From: Branchiostoma floridae
Taxonomy: Eukaryota > Chordata > Leptocardii > Amphioxiformes > Branchiostomatidae
Length of the DNA stretch: 64,000 nucleotides
Direction: 5' to 3'
Assembly (NCBI RefSeq): GCF_000003815.2
Contig: NC_049984.1
Coordinates: forward strand, 7,798,604 to 7,862,603
Part shown: piece after piece, positions 1 through 12,400 of the stretch
Layout of the letters: each line of letters opens with the position of its first letter
Position numbering within the stretch: the first letter of the stretch is position 1
Translations under genes and position numbers: made by a program
The notes under the pieces: generated by a model
Told to the model about the DNA's origin: nothing
Databases searched by the model: none
What the model saw: the letters and a program-made list of their open reading frames with translations, nothing else

Positions 1-387
1 GTGGTCCTTCTTTGAGGTGCTTGGGGGGGGGGGGGGTCCCTCGAGTGATCAAGTTTGCTTCTTTGTTGATCTTTGTTTATTAGTCGCGTGATGCCAGGTA
101 GGCCACAACAAAGCACTGAATGACGTGGGTGGGTGGGAAAGACGATATCAATGAGGGCAGTGGCCCTGAAGACTGGTACCGCCTTGCATTTTCCGTTAAG
201 CTCATTGAAATGTTTGTGTGGTTGACAAGGGCAACCTATTGTCGCAGGTAATGTTATATCTATGACCTAGCGGACAAACTATCCTTAGACCCAGAGTGCC
301 GGCCCCTGGAACCATTCAAGAGCATTACGTACCTGACATCAGCTCAGGAGAGTAGCCATCTCGCCAAACACCTTTATACCCTACACT

Positions 388-3374
388 ATGTGGACCACAG
401 TCGCCTTGCTTGTCTTTGTTGCCGTGTGTGATGTAAAAGCGGCTACAACAGGAGTGACGTTCACCAACAATGCCTACCTGGATGAGGCCATGAACGTTTT
501 CCTGCAGGTAAGTACACAGACCAGTCTCTTTAAACAGATCACAACAATAGCCAAACACTAACTGGTAAATAAAAGGAAGCGATCTCCGGGAAGCTTAGCT
601 CACCGACTGGACGTGACAAGCGGTATATACGACACATTGTAGATTCATTGTACGGAGAAATTTCTCTAGGTCTTTGAGACAATCATAGTGAACAGTGGTC
701 TGGAGCACGGTTTAAATGTCCGTCCTTCCCAATGATTACAACCTTTGCCAGTAGCGTTTCAGATAATGCAGAGTTGCTCATAAATCCTTGTTTTCAGCCT
801 GCGTTGGCTTGGCGAGAAAACAACCCATAGTAATCGAGTTAACTTTTCATTCCATTAGTGCAAGGTATCATTGTATATCAGATTCGTGCTCAGTCTGAGA
901 TCGGCCGCTTTACAGCTATTACTTTCCTGGAAACCAGACTTTTACCCAGGGCCGGTAGAGCGTTCGGCAGCCAAGCTAAGACTGGTCTTCCAGAGGACCT
1001 TAAATAACCACTCTGGGAATTTGTCATGCGGGAGAGTTTGCAAGTGTTCTATGAGTTTTGGTTCGTGTTCCAGCCTAGCAAACTCTTCCCACATGGCAAC
1101 TCCCTGGAGTGCTAGGTCCTCGGGAAGACCTGCCCTAGATGCCGAACAGATTACCCCGAAGTAAAATGATTTTGTTCTCGTGTTTAGTGGAGGAGGGATG
1201 AGACCACCGTCACCATGCAGCTGGAGGTACAGACCCGCGGGATGGTCGCCATCGGGTTCTCTCCGAACGGGAACATGCCTGGCTCGGACATCTTCGCCGG
1301 TTACGTCGGCGATGACGGGCAGCCCTACTTCCATGTAAGTCATGTCTTACCCGGCAACAACTTCAATTTGGCTGAGGCTATATAAAAGGTTCTAGCACCG
1401 TCAATAAGATTTTAGTACTATTGTATCCAAACGGGATCTTGCCTGGCTCAGACATCTTCGCCGGTTACCTCGGCGATGACGGACAGCCTTACTTTCATGT
1501 AAGTCATGTCATCACCAGCAACAATGTCAATTAGGTGGCCATGGAGGCTATTGACGGGATAATAAAAGGTTCCAGCACCGTCAATAAAATTTCAATACTA
1601 TTGTATCCAAACTGGAACATGCCTGGCTCAGACATCTTCGCCGGTTACGTCGGCGATCACGGACAGCCCTACTTCCATGTGAGTTATGTCTTACCAGCCC
1701 GGCAACAACTTCAATTTGGCCGAGGCTATGTACTGACAGAATGTTCCTGTTAATAAAGACTTCTAGCATCGTCAATAAGATCTTGGTACTATTGGCATTA
1801 TGTTCCTGTCAATAATCTATTCAATATTGGAAAAAAATGTTCCTGACGATTAGATTTTTTGTAGGATGTTCCTGTTAGTAAGGATTTTCGCACTACTGAC
1901 AAGATAATAAAAGTAGGAGGTTTGTGGAATATAACGTTACTTTCATACGCATCATGCCTAAAAGAATCAGGGCCTTCGTACAATTACATAGGGGAGGGGC
2001 AAAACATTGAACATCAATTCTTAAAAGAACATTTACAGACTGGGAGAACCTGCTAAGAGGATCACAAAGATGGCTTTCATTTAACAAGGCAGTTAGATGC
2101 ATGCAACACTGATATAATTACACGTAGTCTGTTTCAAAACAATCATGGCATTATTGAAATTTAGTCTGTGACAGAACCTTAATCCTGCTGATTCACGTCA
2201 ACGGGTATTTAAACCCGAAAGACGACACCACTGAAATAATTTCACAATTGTTGTACCTGTCCCATCTTGTGATGAATTATCACAGCGTTACATGATACGC
2301 AACAAAGACCAACAAAACTCTCCACCTGAGGAACGGGATTGGTTACGGGTCCGTAAATCACCCTAATTGAGATGATCGTCATGCTTCTGCATTTCTGTTC
2401 TTTTGGCAGCTCAGTATAGAGCCAGTATAGTGGTGTTTGCGTCCTTTACAATGAGTTTCCAATGACTTTTTTTTTCTTTTTATTACAACAAAAAGGACAC
2501 ATACAGTACACAGTGGTGACGCACTCATCCAGACTGGCCTGTATCAACTGCACCACTTGACAAAACATGATACATGACATATTACAGAAAACATGTAAAC
2601 GGAACGTCTGATGTGCAGGGACAGTGTCGGACAATTGAATTACGGCGACTTTCTTTGCAAACTACTTAATCAATAAAAGAACTCTAAGATCTCACTGAAA
2701 TACGTTTTTTTTTTATTTCTCAATGCCATAACCCTAGTCTTATCATGTGCTATAACACTTGAAATTCAACAAGTCACAAGTATATGGAAATATAACTAGA
2801 AACACAGACAGACAGACACACCGAAAACAATAGCCAATACCTCCGTTCACAGATCCTCCGGAGGTGATATAACCATGAGATCATAGCTGCAAGGGAAAGG
2901 AAAAGAAAAGCTCCGAAACGTTTGTTCTGATTTTTGTTTGATGTATAAAGATCGTAACTTGAAAGATCTTCTGTGCTCAGGCAATCGGTAGAAGTCATTC
3001 TGGACCATACTTAAACTGTATTTGCCAACACAAACTTGTAGTGTGACGTCAAAGAAGCAGTGGATTGCTCATTCCTTGTCAAAGATTGGAGCTGGACAAT
3101 CGAGCATTTGGGTATTAAAAAGCCAATTTTTGTGTTGGAAATTACACTTCAACGTTGATCCAGAATAAAGGTCGTGTTGTCGGTCTAACATGATGTAACA
3201 TCTCTACCATAGGATTTTTACGCAGAGGCACAGGAGCACCCAGTGTATGATGGGGACTCTAACCAGAACTACTACGACGTCCTGGCTACTGAGAACGACA
3301 CGCACACCATCGTGTGCTTCACCAGGAGGATTGTACTCTGTGACTCCAATGACAAGACCGTGAACGTAAGTCTA

Positions 3375-3432
<58 letters not shown>

Positions 3433-6400
3433 CGTGTGTGTGTGTGGGGGGGGGGGGGGGTCTGTGTGCGTGCGTGTGTGTATGTGGGTGTGCGTGTGTG
3501 TGTGTGTACCGCATCTTCAGTGGGACATACGCACAAATGAGAATGCTGGGAAGAGGCAATTGAGTGTGCGTCTTAAGCTAGTTGTTCTGGGGCTGGGTGG
3601 GGTGATTTGGAGCTTGTTATTACGTCAAAAGATATTTTGTCTGCCAACGCCTAAATATCGTTTGTTCACTGTGGTCAATATGCTTTCAAGATTGTATCAA
3701 ATGACATTCCGGAGTCCGGACACTGTTCTTTCTGGGACAAAAGAAGGAGAATGAAGAAAGGGACGAATTGAGGATGTTTTGTTGATTTAAATCCTGAGAT
3801 GCATGCCCTTTTTCTTCTGGTTGATCTTATTTTCCACGATGTATATGTTACTATTCAACATAATCTGAATAACGTCAAAGTCGTGTTGTGCTTGTCGTTA
3901 ACTGTGTAGATTCATTACTTACATTTTGTCGAAAAGGTACACGAAGAATCTGTACTTTTGAATGTTTCACAAGTTCAAGTTACACATCTAGAATGTTTCA
4001 TACCTTTGTTTTATACCTTTACACCGTGTGTAGAACGGGACCAACCGCGTGATCTGGGCCTGGCACGCGGATGACCCCACCGACGAGAGGTCGCTCCTGT
4101 ACCACGGCGCCACCAACAGGGGGAGCCGCAGTCTCCAAATCCTCTACCCGCGGACCGAACAGGCTCTGCCTGACGATGTCCAAACCCTCGAGCTCTTGAA
4201 CGTGAACGTACGTTAACAAATTGTTGTATGTAAAGTTTTTGTTTGCATATCACTGTATGTACATTAATTGTTTTATTTTATTTTATTTGTGTAACGCATG
4301 GCCCCACTGCAAAGCAGTGTCAATCTCTGACCTGGGCAACCCTGGATATGAATGAATAAAATAAATAGATAAGATAAATCATAAGAGAACGCCCCTTGAA
4401 AACCACCCTAATGTTGCCATATGTTGCATGGATAAATAAACGAACTAGAAAGGCCGACATTTGCTTAAGAGCAAATACAGCATATTTCAGCCATACCCCT
4501 TCCCACGCAACATTGGACTGTTCCAAATCACCCCTGCGCAAAAATGGAACATCCTCTTAACAGTACATTATCCCCAAAAGTGGACTGGTATTGTGAATTG
4601 ATTCCAGGTAAAGACAGAGCTTGCTTCTATTTTTCAGAAAATGACAATAATCACACCTTCCATTCAGAAAATTTTCATCATGACTGAAAATTGTTGAATG
4701 ACTTCATGTAATGTCATTAACAATTTTCAGTACCATAACTAGGTGTAAGTTTAAAAAAGTATAAGCTCCTTGTGATGTGGGTACATTTATTATTGCAGTG
4801 AACTTTTTTTATTCAAGTAGGGCATACGATTTAATAATTATCAAGCAGGTGCAGGTACTGTAGGAGCGTTTGTTTTCTTCAAGCTGTAAAACTGTTAAAC
4901 TGTTTTACTTTGTATGCAATCAGCCATCGAGCCTATTCTTATTTTAGTTCAACAACTCAGTCCTGCCAGACCCGGAAGATACGATTGAACCTTGTTCGAG
5001 GATTTATTTTCGTCTGTCTGGTCAGTCTGTTCATACCCTGGCGCTGAGAGTGTTTTATTGGGCTGAAACTCTGGCAGTTTAAAGTTACTTACAATTTAAA
5101 TGTTCAAAGTTTATGTCAAACAACAACAGCACTAGGAACACATACATTTGCTCTGGAGAAAATACAGCAGTTTTCGCAAGTTCCAGTCCAGTGATAGAAA
5201 TGTGGCCACTATAGACAGGTGGTCACTATAGAGAAAAATGCTGATCTATTGACTAGGAGCCATACGTTACACATGATTTCAGTACACTGATCATTAATCA
5301 TATAAACATTGCACAGGTAAGCCAATTGTTTAGATGTACAATTAAGTTCAAATAATTCTGAAGAGAAATATTGATGAGAAAATAATCATTCTCGCCACTG
5401 TCTAACTTATAATTACGTATCAAAACTTAACGCAGATTTTCTAACTAACGCACCTTTCGCCGACTTCATCAAAGGACCGCCGGCTATCAATCAAACACGG
5501 CTGTTGATTAGACTTAGAGTTTCAAACAGTCATGTGCTGTGTGCCAGTTGACAGCGAACTTCATGCTACGTGATGTTTTACATTGCTTGGACCTTCTTTC
5601 CTACAGCGGTGCTTCTACAAAATATTTAGACTGTAACACTGAGTCCCACATGTTTTATAGAATAGAATTTGACGCAGAACAGCGTTTTTTGCTGGGTATT
5701 TTTCTTGAAACATGTCCGTGGAAATATCAGCGAGGCGGCGACGTAGGGATATCAGACCGTCAACAAAAGTCGCACGGCGGCTAACGGCGCAGCGAAGATA
5801 CTAGCGCTATAAATAAGCGCTTCAACTAAGGATGGCAACCCGTACAATATTTTTGTATACTGTTGAGCTAAGTAAAGTTTGTTGTTTATGAGGTTTTAGT
5901 TGTCTTTGAAGCTTTGACCCGAAATATTTTAAAGTCAAACTGCTGAAGACAAGTAAGTGACTGCTACGATTATCGTAGATATGGCCCTAAAAAAACTGAT
6001 AAAAGAAGCCTTCTCAATAGTCTAAAATGCAAGAGCTTCCGGGGGGGCTTCGCCCACCTGGGTCCCCCCCACAGTGGCCCTGCCCCTGGACCCCGCCAGG
6101 GACATTCGGCGGCCCCCGGACCCCTGTCCGACGCTTTGAAAAAATCCTGGCGAGAAGTCTGTACGGCCTGAGTCTTCAAGTTAACGTATTGTGTGGTCCC
6201 GCTTATGAATATTAATTAGCCTTCGCTTTCCTCTTCGCTGATTGGCTGAACCATTAATTGAATTAACTCTTCCTGCCGGCTAGACGCAGGTGCAGATGTC
6301 GGCTCTGTGGGGTGAACGTCCAAAAGGTCATGGCATGGAGAACGAAAGAAAACCAATTTCCCCTAAAAAAAGTGCTGTAATTAAGCCTTTTACAGTACTT

Positions 6401-9400
6401 TATGCCAAAAATTTTACTTGGATCATTTTACCAACTATCTTATGCCTATCTATACCAAATGTTACTCATACCAGGGTACAGGGGTGCAAAATATACCGTT
6501 ATAAGACCGTCAACAACAGTCGCACGGAGCTAACAGCGCAGCGAAAATACCATCGCTAGCGTTTCAACTTCGGATAACAAGTTATAAGTACTGTTGAACT
6601 CAGTAACGTTAAAGTTTGTTTTTAGTTGCCTTTGACGGTTTGACCTGAAATAGTGTTACGCTAAACTCCTGAAGAGAAGTTAAGTGACTGCTGCGATTAT
6701 CATAGATATGCCCCTAAGAACTGATACAATATAAAGCCTTCTGAATAGTCTAAAATGCGAGAGCCTTAGGCGGGCTTCGCTCCCCCTGGCGGGAACACTG
6801 CTATATACGGGATCATGAGGCCCCGCTTATGAATATTAATTAGCCTTTGGCCTCCTCTTCGCTGATTGGCTAGGTCTTTGATTCAATTAACTCTCCGGCT
6901 GACGCGCACAGGTGTGGCTCTGTGCGGGGTCACGGAAGGTCACGTCAGGAGGCCAAAAGAAAACAAATTTCCCCTCAGAAAAGTGCCAAAATTAATCATT
7001 TTAAAGTTGTTTATGTCAAAAATTTTACTTGAATCTTGTTACCAAGTATCTAATGCCTATCTATAGCAAATTTCAGGTCATTTAATTGTAATACCAGGGT
7101 ACAGGAGCCAAAAGTGTCCTTTTTTGGTCAAAAATTGGCTAAAAATCGCAAAAATAAGCATTTTGTTGCACTGTACACCAAAAGTGTTATTGAATTTATA
7201 TGAAGGGGTTATCAAGGCCCATCTGTGTCAAATTTCAGCTCATTCGGTTGCAATACCAAGGTACAGGAGCCAAAAGTGTCCTTTTTTGGTCAAAAATTGG
7301 TCAAAAAATCGCAAAAATAAGCATTTTGTTGTACTGTACACCAAAAGTGTTATTGAATTTATATGGGGGCATTATCAAGGCACATCTCTGTCAAATTTCA
7401 GCTCATTTGGTTGTAATACCAGGGTACAGGGGCCCAAAGTGTCCTTTTTTGGTCAAAAATTGGTAAAAAAATCGCAAAAATAAGCATTTTGTTGTACTGT
7501 ACACCAAAAGTGTTATCGAATTTATATGGGAGCATTATCAAGGCACATCTCTGTCAAATTTTAGCTCATTTGGTTGTAATACCAGGGTACAGGGGCCAAA
7601 ATATACAGTTTTGGTCTAAAATTGACCAAAAAATCTCAATAAAATCATTTTAGAGGCAGATATGAAAAAACTGAGAAAAAAGCATCAAGGTATTTGCCCA
7701 TTCTACCCCTGTGCCAAATTTCAGGTCATTCGGTCCAGGAACGGCGGAGATGAATCACTTTGAAGATTTGACAGGAGAAAGAAGAAAGAAACATTACGAA
7801 TACAATATATTTCACCATACTATGTATGGCTGAAATATAAAAAGAATGTGTCACTGACTAGCCCAAACTATCATTTAGGGAACCATCTAGGGACTCAGGA
7901 AGAAAGAGTGATGGGCAGACAATGTAAAGATGGAAGGATGATATTAGAGAATAGAGAGGCATTAAGTTATCTCTGAAAAAACAACAACAGAAAACCGAGT
8001 CTTCTTATTATGACGTATTTTGAAGATGTGTAAAAAATGCAAAGTTGATGTGACCGAATGATGATGACTATTCCCCAGTACTCCGTTCCGGGCAATCGGC
8101 ACACCACCTACCTGTGCAGGGGGATCAAGATTCCGGACCTCGGCGGGAAGAAACATCTCATCAGGGTACGTCAGCAGACTGCATTGGGGACGTGTATGTA
8201 TGTATGAGCGTGCGTGCGTTTATGTACATGTGCGTATGTATGAACCTGTTTCCGCGTGTTTGTGTGTGTGTGTCTGTGCGTGTGGTGGTGGGGGAGGGGG
8301 TTGGTGGGTGGTGAATGAGAGTGGGTGCCCGTATGCGTGCGGTGTGTATATGTGTCTGTGTGTCTGTGTGTTGTGTGTGACATGAGGCTCCGGCGCGCGC
8401 GCGTGCACGTGAGTGTGAAATGAGAGTGGATGCCAGTGTATGTGTGTGCTTGCGTGTACGTGTGTGTACACGACATTGTAACTGTATCGTGTGGATCAGT
8501 GGCTGACGATGTTGTTTGACTCTGTAGTGGGAGCCGGTGATTCAGCCTGGGAACGAGGGTGCCGTACATCACTTCGTGTTGTACACGTGCGGCCAGGAAC
8601 CAGCTGATCTTGACGCACACGATGGCCAAGAGGGCATCTGCTACTCCACCATGCCAGAAGAATGGTACCACTGCACCATCACTCTACTGGCCTGGGCAAT
8701 CGGTGGAACGGTGGGGACATCTTCAATTTTCATTTTGCATCATGGTATTGTGGAGAGTCCGTTAAAAAGGGCGACGGATGAACCAGCAATTTCATTCTAT
8801 GTTTGATTGAACAGGAAAGCCGTTCCAGTCTTTAACTGTTAACACTGTTATTCACTAGCTGCATGATCATAACTTCTACTCGACCTTTGTACAGGTCTTC
8901 GACCTACCACAGAACGCCGGGATCTCGGTCGGAGATACGAATGATCCTAGATTCCTCATGTTGGAAACACATTACGACAACCCAGACATGAGAGACGGTA
9001 AGTCGGACCCTACAGTCGATAGCTTTAGTTTGTGCATGCAGATAGTGAAAGCAATGAGAAAATACTACACAATTTTTGTACATGCACGTAAGGTACAATT
9101 TTTGTACATGCACGTAAGGTAAAAGTATATCTGATGTAGTCATGAAGCTCAGCTGTACATGTAAATATCATAATGTATGTGATTATTGTTACTTTTCAAT
9201 ATAACTTTTTTTTTAATTCATCTCGCTTCGGATGCGCAGTTGGAACGATGGAGCATAGAAAATTTAATTGGCGATATTAAAATTCAAGGATAAGTTGAAA
9301 GATACTCGTCTCTGTAGACAGATTCTTTGGACTGGATACTAGTAGTAAGTTTTTGTACATTTTTATGAAGAAAAAAACAGGAGTAAAAGAAGAAAAAGTA

Positions 9401-12400
9401 TTTACCAAATGTATGTCCTGAAACTGTATGTACATTATTTTCATTTGAGACATCTGTTTCATCCTAGATATCGTGGACAGTTCCGGACTGCGGCTCTACC
9501 TTACCTCCACATTGCGAACGAACGAAGTTGGTGTGCTGCAGGTCGCAGTTGATGTGGGACAGTCCCAGAAAATTCCGCCAGGAAGCGCTTCTCACACCAC
9601 CGTGGCTCACTGTTATTCGGAATGCTTACAGCAGGTGAATTTCTCAATAACGTCAGTCATGTCGTGCGTTCAGGCTAAATGCCTGACCATAATTTTTTTT
9701 CATCTTTGCCTTATCATCACCGTGAAACGGTTGTCACTTGATGTCTGTGTATTCGTGACCTGTCATAGCCTCATTGCTTCGAAGACTCCCAGCAGTGCTT
9801 GCTTGTATTTTATGGGGGAGCCGGCTGGTTCGCAATTTTCAACATCAGTGGCTAAGGTTCTCTACTACCGTGAGAGAGAGTTTCCGTGCCACCTCTCCCG
9901 GTTTTTAGAAAAGGCTGCTAAGGAGAAAAGAGGCTAGCCTGACCTAAACTTAGCTGCAGTCGTTATTAAGCTTTCTATATAGCCAATGATGTTCTAACTA
10001 TACTTAAGCATGCTAGCAACAGGTTTCTAGATGAATCTATAGATGCCAATATCCTTCTTAAAATCCAGGGAATGGAGGATGCTTCACTGACTGCCCTAAA
10101 CGTCTTTGGCGCGTTTCCGCACGCCCACTTGGCCGGCAGGACCGTCAACATCCGACATGTCCGCGGTGCAAATGAGCTGCAGGCGATATTCAAAGATGAA
10201 TTCTACGACTTCAACTACCAGGAAACCGTCCCGCTTGAGGAAGCAAGACAAATTCTGCCGGTATGTTTGTTGCTATTTCTACTTGGCTTTTTCTTTCAAG
10301 AACTGATGCCATCAACATACATTGTAGACACAAAACTTAGAAATTTGAATGACTCATCTAGTAAACCCTTCAATCAGTTCCAAATATGACCTCCTTCAAA
10401 CTATTTCTGTGGACTATCAAACCCAATTGCTGCGTATTATTTGTTCTTGTACCTGTTTTGTTTTTGTCGCTTTCAATTTTCATTTTCCACAGGATATGTA
10501 TCTTCTTTGCTAGAGTGCATCATCTGTGCCCTGTACCTTCTCTTGTTGAATGATTTTAAAAATCATAGTATGTATCGTGGCATTTACGATGGCAATGAGT
10601 GAGTTCGCAAGACCTTTGCATATACTTAATTTTTGTGTATATGTTTTTCTATCGATTAACTCCATTATCTCATGATGTTTGTCATGGACATTGGCGTTGG
10701 CAGACTTTGTCATAGGTACATATTTGCTTCTTTCCTATTTCTCAGGGAGACAGCATCTTGTTTGAGTGCACCTACGACACTACAGACAGAAACGACATGA
10801 CTTACGTAAGTTATATAACGCTACTTTTTGTTTACTAAGAGCCTGGCCACATACTTATACGTCGTGCGACCGTCGTAAGATCGCACTTAGCTTCTTGAAA
10901 CAGCAAAAAGTCGTATATCCTTGTCAGCGGTTGGTTCTGTCACATCCTGCTTGAAAATATCTATGGCATCAAAATTGTATGACGACCTACGACGAATTTG
11001 GTCGCGCCGTTAAAAATCTTGTTGTTTGACTATGTATTATTGTAAAACAGGAGGCATCACTGAGGCATATTTTACGGACAACTCAACATACATGTCCTTT
11101 TCAGCCCATAGTGGCAAGTTTTCATAGACAATTTAGTCCAGGTTCAGGTCCGGACCTGTACATGAACCTGGACCGTACCTGGACCTGAATTTTCTGTACC
11201 GGTACCCACCCCTAACTGTAATGTTTCCTGTGTTCAGGGAGGTCTGGCTACTCAGAATGAGATGTGCATGGCTTGGCTGCTGTATTACCCCAGAATGGAC
11301 CTGGCTCGGTGTGAAAGCTGGCCCATGTCAGATTGGTACCTGACAAGTCTGTCCGCCACATCCACAGAATACAGGTAAATCCCAAATAGGTCCAGGTATG
11401 AATTAGACTAGTACTCACGACGAAAAGTGGAAGCTTCAGCAGATTTCAGACAGCTCTGATCTTTCGTCAGCTCTGACATGGGTCGTCACAGGACCTGAGA
11501 GAGGTCACAAGGTCAAGTGACATGAAGGTCACGGTTGTAGATTGACGGACCGGACGACGGTAGCGGCATTGGACACTGCCTTACAAGACACCTACAGCCT
11601 GATATCCACTAGAAACCGTCCGCTACCGAGAAAACACAGTTAAATTATCGTCAACTGGCGCACAAACAAACCGTCGTCCCTGTCTGCCATGGTCATCAAG
11701 TTTTTCCGCTAGAAAGAAATTGTGACAGAAACAGACAGAAGTTTAAGTGTAGAACCAACTTAAGAATTCCACCTCAGTGCCGTGCATGTACGTCAGCATC
11801 CTGTTAAATACATCTCAGCTGCTTAGCTGGCCAATGATACTTTTTAAAAGTATAGAAAATCTCGACCGGAGACGTCTCAGACAATTTCTCTTTCCACAGG
11901 GAAATTCAGCGTTTTCTGGGACATCTTGGGCAAAGACGTCTCAGAAAACGCAAAATTTCTCAGTGGAAAGAGAAATTTAAGTGTCTCAAGACGCTATTCG
12001 TATTCTGTAATCTCTAAGCAGATCCATTTGGGGGGGCAAAGACAGTATCCAAAGGGCTAAACAGTATCCAGTTGGCAGTAATCCAAGCTGAGTAACCTTT
12101 TGGATACTGCTTTTGCTCCCGATAGATTTGCTTGGAGATTACATATTTTTGACCTTGTTGACTCCCGTATTTAATTGCCTATCTCCCCTTTATCATCACA
12201 CAGTGAGGACAAGCAAGACTTTATCGCCACTGCCCCGGCCAACTTGGTGAATCTGACCGCTGATGAAATCCTCAGTTCGGGCGTGACTTGGACGGACGAG
12301 TTACGGGCAGCATTCCAGGTCAGTGATAGTTCGAAACTGAGTGCGGGCTAGAATGTTAAGATAAGCTGTCAAAAACAAAATTGTTAAGATCTTATAATTG

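Larger units (their letters stand above)
4443..7850. mobile_element. Non-autonomous DNA-transposon-like element in MOXD1 intron 4
   Basis: The left end shares about 50 bp (AACTAGAAAGGCCGACATTT onward) with the left end of the element at 12498. The right end has a motif ending ATGGCTGAAATATAA that inverts the CATATTTCAGCCAT of the left end. Internal parts include a duplicated segment (5749-6420 and 6501-7060) and a 162-bp tandem array (7080-7620). No transposase ORF is visible. I infer one composite element; nested insertions are equally possible. Confidence 0.55.

Noticed and set aside
1535-1753. A separate short gene over the third exon 2 copy
   Set aside because: The frame is explained by the duplicated DOMON exon end and has no proper acceptor.
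3243-3754. Open frames rich in Val-Cys or Thr-His running from MOXD1 exon 3 into the TG repeat
   Set aside because: Exon 3 ends at the gtaagt donor (3366); the rest is microsatellite.
8171-8671. 166-codon minus-strand frame rich in His and Thr
   Set aside because: Shadow of GT-rich intron 5 and MOXD1 exon 6 on the other strand.
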